This document shows positions 57,292 to 64,000 of a stretch of 64,000 bases of DNA, piece by piece. The notes below the pieces were generated by a model. It was given only the letters and a program-made list of their open reading frames with translations, did not search any database and was not told the origin of the DNA. The stretch is taken from contig NZ_CP097885.1 of assembly GCF_023614525.1 (NCBI RefSeq), forward strand, positions 248,001 through 312,000. The letters run 5' to 3'. The stretch is from Peptoniphilus genitalis. Lineage in GTDB: Bacteria; Bacillota; Clostridia; Tissierellales; Peptoniphilaceae. The first letter of the stretch is position 1. Every line of letters begins with the position of its first letter. A program made the position numbers and the translations under genes.

Positions 57292-59667
57292 TTAGGATCT
57301 TAGTTTAGCTTTAATTTCACTTTCAATCTCAGCAACTACTTTTTCACAAATTTCTGTAACTTCACTTTCTTCAAGAGTCCTGTCTGCCGCCCTAAATACT
57401 AGGGAGAAGGCAACAGATTTCTTTCCATCTTCTATATTTTCACCTTCATAAATGTCGAATACCTTAAAGGATTCTAGAAGGTCCTTGCCATATTTTTTCG
57501 CAATTTTTTCAAGGTCAACTGAGTCAACATCCCTATCCATAATGAAGGCAAAGTCTCTTTTCATTGTTGGGTACTTAGGAAGATCCTTGTAAGTGTAGTT
57601 GTCAATTGTGTTTTCTACAATTTTATCAAAGTCCAGTTCTGCAACATAAGCCTTTTTCTTTAGTCCATAGTTTTCAAGAACCTTTGGATGTACTTCTCCA
57701 AATACTCCAAGACTTTCTCCATTTAATAGGAATTCTGCAGACCTACCTGGGTGCAAGAAGCTTGCTTCTTTTCTCTTAACTTCTAGCTTATTAATGCCCA
57801 AGAACCAAAGAATTTTTTCTATTGATTCCTTTAGGTAGTAGAAGTCGCCTAGGTCATAGAAGCCCATAGTTAATTTTAATTTTTCACTTGGAAGTTCATC
57901 TTCTGTTGGGAAGAAGGTATTTCCAATTTCAAATCCACCAACATTTTCGTTGCCTCTTGCATAGTTTTTAGCAAGGGCATCAATCATTGAAGGAACAAGA
58001 GTCGTCCTCATAACTGAGTAATCTTCTCCCAGTGGATTTAAGATTCTTATAATATTTTTTTCATCTTCTTGGTAATTTGCCTTTTCATAGGAAGATGGAC
58101 TCACAAAGGAGTAAGTCATAAATTCAGAGTAGCCAAGACCAGTTAAAAGATTTTTTATCTTGTCTTCAACATTTCTAAATCTTGGTTTTCTACCAACTGT
58201 CAAAGTTCCCATAAGTTTTTTAGGTTCAATCTTATCGTAACCATAAACTCTTGCAACTTCTTCAATTAGATCTTCCTCTATATCAAGGTCAAGTCTTACA
58301 CTTGGGATTTTTGCTACAAGATAGTCGTCCTTTATTTCTGTTTCAATTTCTAATCTATTTAAAATATTTGCAACTTCTTCAATTGTGAAGTCAACTCCAA
58401 TAAGGTCAACTAACTTTTGGTGTCTAAGTTTAATTTCTTTTTCTTCCTTAGAGAAGTTTCCTACGTCCTTAGATCCATTAACAACTTCAGCAATTCCCAA
58501 CTCTGATGCAAGTTGGCAGACCCTGTCTACGGCAGCCTTAGCAAGATTAGGATCAAGTCCCTTTTCAAATCTTGAAGAAGCCTCACTTCTTAGGTTAAGT
58601 CTCCTTGAAGTCTTCCTAATATTTTCCTTGTTGAAGTTGGCACCTTCTAATAAAACATTTACAGTTTTGTCAGTGATTTCGGAGTCAAGTCCACCCATAA
58701 TTCCTGCAAGACCAATGATTTCTTGGCCATCAGTAATTAAAATATCGTCAGACTCTAATTTTCTTGTTTCTCCATCAAGAGTAACTGTTTCTTCTCCATC
58801 TTTTGCCATCCTAACCACAATTTTTTTTGAGTGAAGACTGTCTAGGTCAAAAGCATGAAGTGGTTGACCATATTCAAGCATTACAAAGTTTGTAAGATCA
58901 ACAATATTTGAAATTGGTCTAACTCCAGCTTGCATTAGGTAGGCTTGTAGCCAAAGTGGAGAAGGTCCAATCTTTATATTTTTAAGTATCTTTGAATAAT
59001 ATCTTGTGCAGTTTTCTGTATCTATTTCAATATCGTCAAAATAATCAGAAAAATCATCAACTTGATTTTCAATTTTTATTTCCTTGTGCTTAGCCTTTAA
59101 GTCAAAGGATGCAGCAGTTTCAACAGCCATTCCCATGATACTTAGGCAGTCTGGTCTATTTGGTGTGATTTCAAGTTCAAGAATTTCATTGTCCATGAAA
59201 AGAGCTTCCATAGCAGATCCACCAATTTCAGTTCCTTCAGGGAAGATGAAAATTCCATCACGAGCTTCCTTAGGAATAACTGAAGTTTCATAACCAAGCT
59301 CTTCTAGGGAGCAAAGCATACCATTGGATTCAACTCCACGAAGCTTGCCCTTTTTAATTTTTGTGCCACCAGCCACAGTAGAACCGTGAAGGGCAACGGG
59401 AACAATAGCTCCCTCAAAAACATTTTTAGCACCAGTAACTATTTGAAGGACTTCGTCACCAACATTAACAGAACAAATAACAAGCTTGTCTGCATCTGGG
59501 TGGTTTTCAATTTTTTCTATCCTTCCAACTACAATTTTATCTAAGCCTTCAGATGGAATAATAATGGATTCAACGTGAGAACCAGAATTAGAAAGTCCAT
59601 CTGCAAGTTTTTTTACATCAAAATCGAAATCAACATAATCTTTAAGCCATTTAATCGGTAATAACAT
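57292..59667 (-). CDS. pheT: Phenylalanyl-tRNA synthetase beta subunit
   Basis: 791 residues. N-terminal segment, tRNA-binding EMAP-like domain (about 40-150, ENHPDADKLVICSVNVGDE), B3/B4 editing domain (about 205-380), B5 (about 400-475), inactive class II core (about 485-680) and C-terminal FDX-ACB (KDLPKYPTMKRDFAFIMDRD). Works as an alpha2beta2 tetramer with PheS, ten bases upstream. Confidence 0.97.
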   Translation of the reverse strand: MLLPIKWLKDYVDFDFDVKKLADGLSNSGSHVESIIIPSEGLDKIVVGRIEKIENHPDADKLVICSVNVGDEVLQIVTGAKNVFEGAIVPVALHGSTVAGGTKIKKGKLRGVESNGMLCSLEELGYETSVIPKEARDGIFIFPEGTEIGGSAMEALFMDNEILELEITPNRPDCLSIMGMAVETAASFDLKAKHKEIKIENQVDDFSDYFDDIEIDTENCTRYYSKILKNIKIGPSPLWLQAYLMQAGVRPISNIVDLTNFVMLEYGQPLHAFDLDSLHSKKIVVRMAKDGEETVTLDGETRKLESDDILITDGQEIIGLAGIMGGLDSEITDKTVNVLLEGANFNKENIRKTSRRLNLRSEASSRFEKGLDPNLAKAAVDRVCQLASELGIAEVVNGSKDVGNFSKEEKEIKLRHQKLVDLIGVDFTIEEVANILNRLEIETEIKDDYLVAKIPSVRLDLDIEEDLIEEVARVYGYDKIEPKKLMGTLTVGRKPRFRNVEDKIKNLLTGLGYSEFMTYSFVSPSSYEKANYQEDEKNIIRILNPLGEDYSVMRTTLVPSMIDALAKNYARGNENVGGFEIGNTFFPTEDELPSEKLKLTMGFYDLGDFYYLKESIEKILWFLGINKLEVKRKEASFLHPGRSAEFLLNGESLGVFGEVHPKVLENYGLKKKAYVAELDFDKIVENTIDNYTYKDLPKYPTMKRDFAFIMDRDVDSVDLEKIAKKYGKDLLESFKVFDIYEGENIEDGKKSVAFSLVFRAADRTLEESEVTEICEKVVAEIESEIKAKLRS

Positions 59668-59677
59668 TTATATCTCC

Positions 59678-60700
59678 TTAAAATTGTTCCAAGAACTTCT
59701 TGTTGTTTTCAAACATCATTCTAATATCTGTAATCTTGTACCTAACCATTGCAATCCTGTCAATACCCATACCAAAGGCAAAACCAGAATACTTTTCAGG
59801 ATCAATGCCACAGTTCCTAAGAACATTTGGGTGAACCATGCCACATCCCAAAAGTTCCATAGACCAGCCAGTGTGATTACATGCACTACATCCCTTGCCG
59901 CCACAAGAAGTACAAGTAGTATCAACTTCAAGACTTGGCTCAGTAAATGGGAAGTAATGAGGTCTAAACCTAGTCTTTACTTCTTCACCAAAGAAGGCCT
60001 TAACAAAATAATTTAAAGTGTCAATTAAGTTGGCAACAGAAATCTTTTCATCAACAACAAGTCCCTCAAGTTGGTGGAACATTGGAGAGTGAGTTGCATC
60101 AACTTCGTCAGACCTAAAAACTCTACCAGAACATATCATGCGAATTGGAGCGCCATGTTCTTTCATTGCCCTAATTTGGACAGGAGATGTTTGCGACCTA
60201 AGAATTGTATTTTTATCAAAATAAAAAGTATCAGACATATCCCTAGATGGGTGGTCCTTAGGAGCATTAAGAAGATCAAAGTTGTTTTCAACAGTTTCAA
60301 TCTCTGGACCGTCATAAACAGTAAAGCCCATGTGAGTAAATAAATCTTCAAGATCTTCAAGAGTCTTCTTTAGAGGATGTCTATGTCCTAAAACAATATC
60401 ATCAGTCTTTAAAGTAACGTCGATCCTCTCGTCGTGAAGTTTCTTTTCCAAGATTTTTTCATTTAATTCAGCCTTCTTGTCCTCAAGAGCCTTCTCAATC
60501 TCTTCACGCACTTCGTTGACAAGAGCACCCATAACAGGTCTCTCTTCCTTAGAAAGATCCTTCATACCCTTTAGAATTTGAGTAATCTCACCCTTCTTAC
60601 CTAAGTACTTAACTTTCAGTTCATCTATATCTTTAATTGTCTTAACTTCATTTAAAAGTTGCATGGATTCATCTTTGATTCCAATTAATTTTTCTTTCAT
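59678..60700 (-). CDS. pheS: Phenylalanyl-tRNA synthetase alpha subunit
   Basis: Class II catalytic subunit. ATG 60700 (MKEKLIGIKDES) follows GGAGGTCAAC. N-terminal coiled coil (about 1-85), then motif 2 (GRVFRSDEVDATHSPMFHQLEG) and motif 3 (SGFAFGMGIDRIAMVRY). It has an extra small Cys cluster (TTCTSCGGKGCSACNHTGW) seen in many Firmicutes PheS. 340 residues. First gene of the seven-gene operon. Confidence 0.97.
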   Translation of the reverse strand: MKEKLIGIKDESMQLLNEVKTIKDIDELKVKYLGKKGEITQILKGMKDLSKEERPVMGALVNEVREEIEKALEDKKAELNEKILEKKLHDERIDVTLKTDDIVLGHRHPLKKTLEDLEDLFTHMGFTVYDGPEIETVENNFDLLNAPKDHPSRDMSDTFYFDKNTILRSQTSPVQIRAMKEHGAPIRMICSGRVFRSDEVDATHSPMFHQLEGLVVDEKISVANLIDTLNYFVKAFFGEEVKTRFRPHYFPFTEPSLEVDTTCTSCGGKGCSACNHTGWSMELLGCGMVHPNVLRNCGIDPEKYSGFAFGMGIDRIAMVRYKITDIRMMFENNKKFLEQF

Positions 60701-60725
60701 GTTGACCTCCAATTCATAATATACA

Positions 60726-60734
60726 ATTATATCA
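60726..60734 (-). promoter_or_regulatory. Extended -10 promoter of the pheS operon
   Basis: TGATATAAT on the minus strand, about 25 bases before pheS. The leader is too short for a T-box. Confidence 0.6.
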
Positions 60735-60824
60735 TAGTTACAAAAAATTTTTAAACAAATTCAAACAACTTCCCATTTTATCAATATGTAGAGTGCTTAT
60801 AATATAAATTTTAAAAATGGGCAT

Positions 60825-60852
60825 AAAAAAACTGACTGCTTGCGCAATCAGT
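60825..60852 (-). terminator. Terminator of tRNA-Trp
   Basis: Minus-strand ACTGATTG-CGCAAG-CAGTCAGT with one G-U pair, then a T-run. Confidence 0.85.
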
Positions 60853-60855
60853 AAT

Positions 60856-60931
60856 TGGCAGGGGTAGCAGGACTCGAACCCACGGCACTTGGTTTTGGAG
60901 ACCAATGTTCTACCAACTGAACTATACCCCT
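60856..60931 (-). tRNA. tRNA-Trp (CCA)
   Basis: AGGGGTA acceptor with CACCCCT-type partner TACCCCT, anticodon CCA in CTCCAAA within TTGGT/ACCAA, discriminator G, encoded CCA. Isolated gene beside the AT-rich two-gene cassette. Confidence 0.95.
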
Positions 60932-61070
60932 AAGATGTTTTTTTTATGATAACAAAAATTTCATCATTTGTAAAGTTTTTTATTTTTTAATTATATTCAT
61001 TTTATAATTTTAACTACTTTATGTGTTAATTTGTTATTGTTTAGTTATTATAAATGTAAAGGAGTTTTTT

Positions 61071-61724
61071 ATGAAAAATTTTTATTCTAAAGTAAGTTTT
61101 ATATTAGCTTTTGCAAGCTTAATTCCAATGTCTATGAATACAAATGTTTTTGCAGAAAAACTAAACCAATCATATTACGTAAATGATCAATTTGAAAATT
61201 CAGAAATCCGCAATTCTAGTTTTCAAAATAATATTTCTTCTGAAAAAGTTGAAATTATAGAAAATAATAATTTTAAAAAAATTTCTATAAAAAATTTGGA
61301 TACAGATACAGAAAACTTTATAATTGTTAACTACAAAGATGATACTATATACTCAAGTTTTACTGGTAAAACTGAATCTTATTCAAACTTTGTTGATAAA
61401 GCTTCTGGAATTTCAACTTATTCTGAAAGTTCTTATAGCTCTTTTAGAATGTCTTATAGTGAGATAAGAAGCTATATAGGCGATAGAGCATCTGCAGGAG
61501 GAATCGTTGGATTAGCTGTAGCTTTAGTGCCTGGTGCTGAACCCGTTGGTGGTTTAATTGGTACTGTTAGTACACTTATAAGTGGTGCTAATTTATTTGT
61601 ACCAAATGATTCTAGTCATGGGCTAATCTTTACGGTTAAAACTGTTAAGTACTACAGAAGGAGAGCTGGTATGAGAACAGTGTATAGGACTGATAAATAT
61701 ATTACAAATATCGAAAAATATTAA
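61071..61724 (+). CDS. Secreted protein with glycine-rich hydrophobic segment, candidate bacteriocin
   Basis: About 217 residues from ATG 61071 (MKNFYSKVSF) behind AAAGGAG. Signal peptide 1-28, likely cut after VFA. The next 100 residues are polar, Asn/Ser-rich. Then comes a Gly/Ala/Val-rich stretch (ASAGGIVGLAVALVPGAEPV, then GGLIGTVSTLISGANLF) and a strongly basic, Tyr/Arg-rich end (TVKYYRRRAGMRTVYRTDKY). This layout resembles large Sec-exported bacteriocins or other membrane-active secreted proteins, but I recognise no family with certainty. It is much more AT-rich than neighbours and is followed after one base by a small membrane protein. Confidence 0.7.
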   Translation: MKNFYSKVSFILAFASLIPMSMNTNVFAEKLNQSYYVNDQFENSEIRNSSFQNNISSEKVEIIENNNFKKISIKNLDTDTENFIIVNYKDDTIYSSFTGKTESYSNFVDKASGISTYSESSYSSFRMSYSEIRSYIGDRASAGGIVGLAVALVPGAEPVGGLIGTVSTLISGANLFVPNDSSHGLIFTVKTVKYYRRRAGMRTVYRTDKYITNIEKY

Positions 61725-61725
61725 C

Positions 61726-61968
61726 ATGAAAAAATTTGACAAATTATATAAATTTTTATATCTAATAAGTTTAATAATTATCTTTTTAAATAATCATAAT
61801 TATCTTATTTTTAATAGAACAACAAAGATAATAATAAATGTAATTTCCATTATTTTCATAATACTTATTACATTATCTCTTGATACAGATGATTCTAAAA
61901 TATTTAAAAAAATATCTACTTTTGTGCTAATAATTTTAATAATTTTAATAATTTTTTTTGGGAAATAG
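61726..61968 (+). CDS. 80-residue membrane protein, candidate immunity protein
   Basis: ATG one base after the preceding stop, so translation is coupled. Three hydrophobic helices (about 8-24, 32-50, 60-78), very Ile-rich, basic N-terminus (MKKFDKLYK) and LDTDDSKIFKK between helices two and three. Small three- or four-helix membrane proteins encoded behind bacteriocin genes are often immunity factors; the sequence itself shows no more than that. Ends just before a perfect 16-bp terminator. Confidence 0.7.
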   Translation: MKKFDKLYKFLYLISLIIIFLNNHNYLIFNRTTKIIINVISIIFIILITLSLDTDDSKIFKKISTFVLIILIILIIFFGK

Positions 61969-61970
61969 TT

Positions 61971-62010
61971 AAATAGCTGTATTAGCTCACTTCTGCTAAT
62001 ACAGCTATTT
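61971..62010. terminator. Bidirectional terminator between the cassette and coaE
   Basis: Perfect 16-bp stem AAATAGCTGTATTAGC / GCTAATACAGCTATTT with an eight-base loop; T-rich on both sides. Confidence 0.92.
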
Positions 62011-62011
62011 T

Positions 62012-62605
62012 TTATAATTTTTTTAAATTTTCTTCTACTTGTCTAAATGTCTCTTCCAAGCTTCCCGAGTTATCTATTATGACGTCTGCCATAACTTTCT
62101 TGTCCTCAACAGACATTTGCGAATTTATTTTTTCTAAGGCGTAGCCCCTGCTTATCTTGTCTCTCTTTATAAGTCTTGCAATTTGCTTTTCCCTACTTAC
62201 ATAAACGAGCCAAACTTCATCAAATTCTAATCCATATTTTTCATTTAGGTGCTGGGCTTCAAAGAGAAGTGGTATATCTACAAAGACCCTGCCCTTGGAA
62301 TTTTTTATTTCTTCCAAGATTATCCTATAGATCTCTGGGTGCTCAATTTCATTTAAGACCTTCCTCTTGTCTTCATCCCTAAAGACAATTTCTCCAAGCG
62401 TCTCCCTGTCCAGCTTGTCGTCTTTATAAATGTCATCTCCAAAAGCTTTTTTTATTTTTTCCTTAACATCTTCAAGGTCCACAACCTCTCTTGCAATTAA
62501 GTCGGCATCAATTACTTTTTCTCCTCTTCGTCTTAAATAATTTGACACCTGAGACTTGCCTGTTGAAATTGATCCAGTTAATCCAATAATTTTATTTTGA
62601 CTCAT
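62012..62605 (-). CDS. coaE: Dephospho-CoA kinase
   Basis: Last step of coenzyme A synthesis. P-loop GLTGSISTGKS (8-18), DADLIAREVV and the LID region with RLIKRDKISRGYALEKINSQ are typical. 197 residues. Its ATG overlaps the polA end by 14 bases, a common polA-coaE pairing. Confidence 0.95.
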   Translation of the reverse strand: MSQNKIIGLTGSISTGKSQVSNYLRRRGEKVIDADLIAREVVDLEDVKEKIKKAFGDDIYKDDKLDRETLGEIVFRDEDKRKVLNEIEHPEIYRIILEEIKNSKGRVFVDIPLLFEAQHLNEKYGLEFDEVWLVYVSREKQIARLIKRDKISRGYALEKINSQMSVEDKKVMADVIIDNSGSLEETFRQVEENLKKL

Positions 62606-64000
62606 AGAGATTTGCCCCAGTGTTCATGTCCACGGATAATTTTACGTTTAAGTCCACAGAGTTTTCCATTAGGTCCTTCATAAGTTCCTTCACTTCTTCT
62701 ATCTCATCTTCTGCTGTGTCCACAACAAGTTCGTCATGGATTTGAATAATTAATTTTGATTTTAAATTCCTCTTTTTAAGTTCATTGTAAACTTTCACCA
62801 TGGCAATTTTTATGATATCGGCAGCTGACCCTTGGATAGGTGTGTTAAGAGCAATCCTCTCCCCAAAGCTTCTTATGTTGAAGTTCTTGGCATTTAGTTC
62901 TGGGATGTATCTCCTTCTCTTGAAGATGGTTTCCACATAGCCCTTGTCCTTGCCATTTTTAATTTCTTCTGCCATATAATTTTTTATTCCAACGAAGTGA
63001 CCAAGGTAGTTGTCAATATATTCCTTGGCAGCCTTCCTTGGTATATTTAAATTTTGTGAAAGTCCGTAATCAGAAATCCCATATACAATTCCAAAGTTTA
63101 CTGCCTTGGCTTCATATCTTTGACGGTCGTCAACATCATCATAATCTACATGAAAGACTTCTGATGCAGTCTTCCTATGGATATCAAGTCCATGCTTAAA
63201 GGCATCAAGCATCTCCTTGTCATCTGAGAGGGCAGCTAAGACTCTTAATTCAATTTGTGAGTAGTCGGCATCAACTAGGACTCCACCTTCTGATGCCAAG
63301 AAGGCCTTTCTTATAAGTCGTCCTTCTTCGGTTTTTATTGGAATATTTTGTAGGTTTGGATCCGTTGAAGAAATCCTTCCAGTTGCAGTAACTGTTTGCA
63401 TAAACCTTGAGTGAATCCTCTTAGTTTTCTTGTTTATGACAGCCTTTAAGCCGTCAATATAAGTTGACTTCAACTTGGAGAACTTCCTGTAATCCAAAAT
63501 CTTGTCGATTATCTCGCCCTTGCCACGTAACTTTTCCAATACGTCGGCAGAAGTTGAGTAACCAGTCTTTGTTTTTTTGATAACTGGGAAGTCCATCTTG
63601 TCAAATAAGATTACTCCCAATTGCTTTGGCGAATTTATGTTGAATTCTTCTCCAGCTTCTTCATAAATTTCCTCTTCCAAAGTCTTTAATTTTTCAATAA
63701 TTTGCTTGTCAATTTCATCTAGGACGGCCTCGTCGGTGTTGATTCCCACATATTCCATTGATGCAAGGACTTCAACAAGAGGTAGCTCCATATCTTGGTA
63801 GAGAGAAGTCATCTCTTCTTCATCAATTTTTTCCTTTTGAAGGTCTTCCAACCTGTAAATTGTATTTAGAACAAAGGCAAAATACTTAAAGAGGTCATCC
63901 TTGTCTAAGTCAGTGTAAGTTTTCTTCTTTGCACCCTTGCCAAGTAGGTCTTCAAGGTCCAGGTAACCATTTTTAAAGTAAGCCATGGAAATTTTATTAA
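62592..64000 (-). CDS. polA: DNA polymerase I, C-terminal part (5' end outside window)
   Basis: The frame is open to the window edge. About 468 residues: the end of the 3'-5' exonuclease-like region, then the family A polymerase domain with TATGRISSTDPNLQNIPI, motif A (DADYSQIELRVLA), motif B O-helix (RYEAKAVNFGIVYG, with Phe as in the Escherichia coli enzyme) and motif C (QIHDELVVD). The ATG at 63986 is internal. Replicative repair and Okazaki fragment processing role is known for the family. Confidence 0.97.
   Translation of the reverse strand, partial: NKISMAYFKNGYLDLEDLLGKGAKKKTYTDLDKDDLFKYFAFVLNTIYRLEDLQKEKIDEEEMTSLYQDMELPLVEVLASMEYVGINTDEAVLDEIDKQIIEKLKTLEEEIYEEAGEEFNINSPKQLGVILFDKMDFPVIKKTKTGYSTSADVLEKLRGKGEIIDKILDYRKFSKLKSTYIDGLKAVINKKTKRIHSRFMQTVTATGRISSTDPNLQNIPIKTEEGRLIRKAFLASEGGVLVDADYSQIELRVLAALSDDKEMLDAFKHGLDIHRKTASEVFHVDYDDVDDRQRYEAKAVNFGIVYGISDYGLSQNLNIPRKAAKEYIDNYLGHFVGIKNYMAEEIKNGKDKGYVETIFKRRRYIPELNAKNFNIRSFGERIALNTPIQGSAADIIKIAMVKVYNELKKRNLKSKLIIQIHDELVVDTAEDEIEEVKELMKDLMENSVDLNVKLSVDMNTGANLYESK

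Noticed and set aside
60713-60830. T-box riboswitch expected before pheS in many Firmicutes
   Set aside because: The space to the tRNA-Trp terminator is about 120 bases, with the promoter near the start codon; no specifier stem or T-box sequence is visible.

Overview
The window comes from a low-GC, Gram-positive anaerobe, most likely a member of the Peptoniphilaceae (Tissierellia), with Anaerococcus as my best guess. Supporting signs are the AT-rich third positions, strong GGAGG ribosome binding sites, the general look of the 16S gene, a V-type (Ntp) ATPase with no F-type genes here, EF-Tu/EF-G/S7/S12 in Firmicutes order, and Firmicutes pairs such as NifS-ThiI and PheST-ZapA-U32-MutS2. The genus is inference from memory; the 16S gene would settle it. 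Almost all genes lie on the minus strand.

Layout. 1-3.8 kb: 3' half of carB, a DUF3783 protein, a LytTR regulator interrupted by an in-frame stop beside its DUF3021 partner, an IS150-like relic inside a terminator loop, and a glyoxalase. 4.0-12.5 kb: a complete nine-gene ntpFIKECGABD operon whose ring subunit carries the Na+ ligands of the Enterococcus hirae enzyme. 12.8-15.9 kb: a nucleoside hydrolase with an ECF S-component, divergent from a thioredoxin-like lipoprotein across a shared palindrome; then degenerate tandem repeats and a glutathione peroxidase. 16.0-20.4 kb: rpsL-rpsG-fusA-tuf. 20.5-22.4 kb: three tandem paralogous membrane proteins of unknown function. 22.5-28.4 kb: a P1-family peptidase and a BMP/Nup-type nucleoside ABC transporter with an attenuator-like hairpin behind the lipoprotein gene. 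28.7-34.1 kb: an unknown membrane protein and a polyamine importer (potABCD) led by its probable regulator. 34.3-40.2 kb: a 27-residue membrane peptide, a DUF1624 protein, TPM and LemA proteins, ThiI and NifS, and a degenerate YprB-like protein.

40.3-46.6 kb: an rRNA operon (16S-tRNA-Ala-23S-5S) followed by eleven tRNA genes, with three tandem near-consensus promoters, one of them built into the terminator of the preceding TPR gene. 46.6-49.4 kb: TPR protein, YfiH/LACC1-type protein, exonuclease III. 49.5-60.7 kb: a seven-gene operon pheS-pheT-zapA-U32-mutS2-argS-membrane protein. 60.8-62.0 kb: tRNA-Trp and a very AT-rich two-gene cassette coding for a secreted protein and a small membrane protein, resembling a bacteriocin-immunity pair. 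62.0-64.0 kb: coaE and the 3' part of polA.

Themes. The Na+ V-ATPase, nucleoside and polyamine importers, nucleoside hydrolase and ECF component describe a scavenging, ion-gradient-based physiology. The translation block (str operon, rrn and tRNAs, PheST, ArgS, ThiI) is standard. The most unusual items are the cassette beside tRNA-Trp, the tandem membrane paralogues, the promoter inside a terminator at the rrn operon, the palindrome at 14.37 kb and the IS relic in a terminator.
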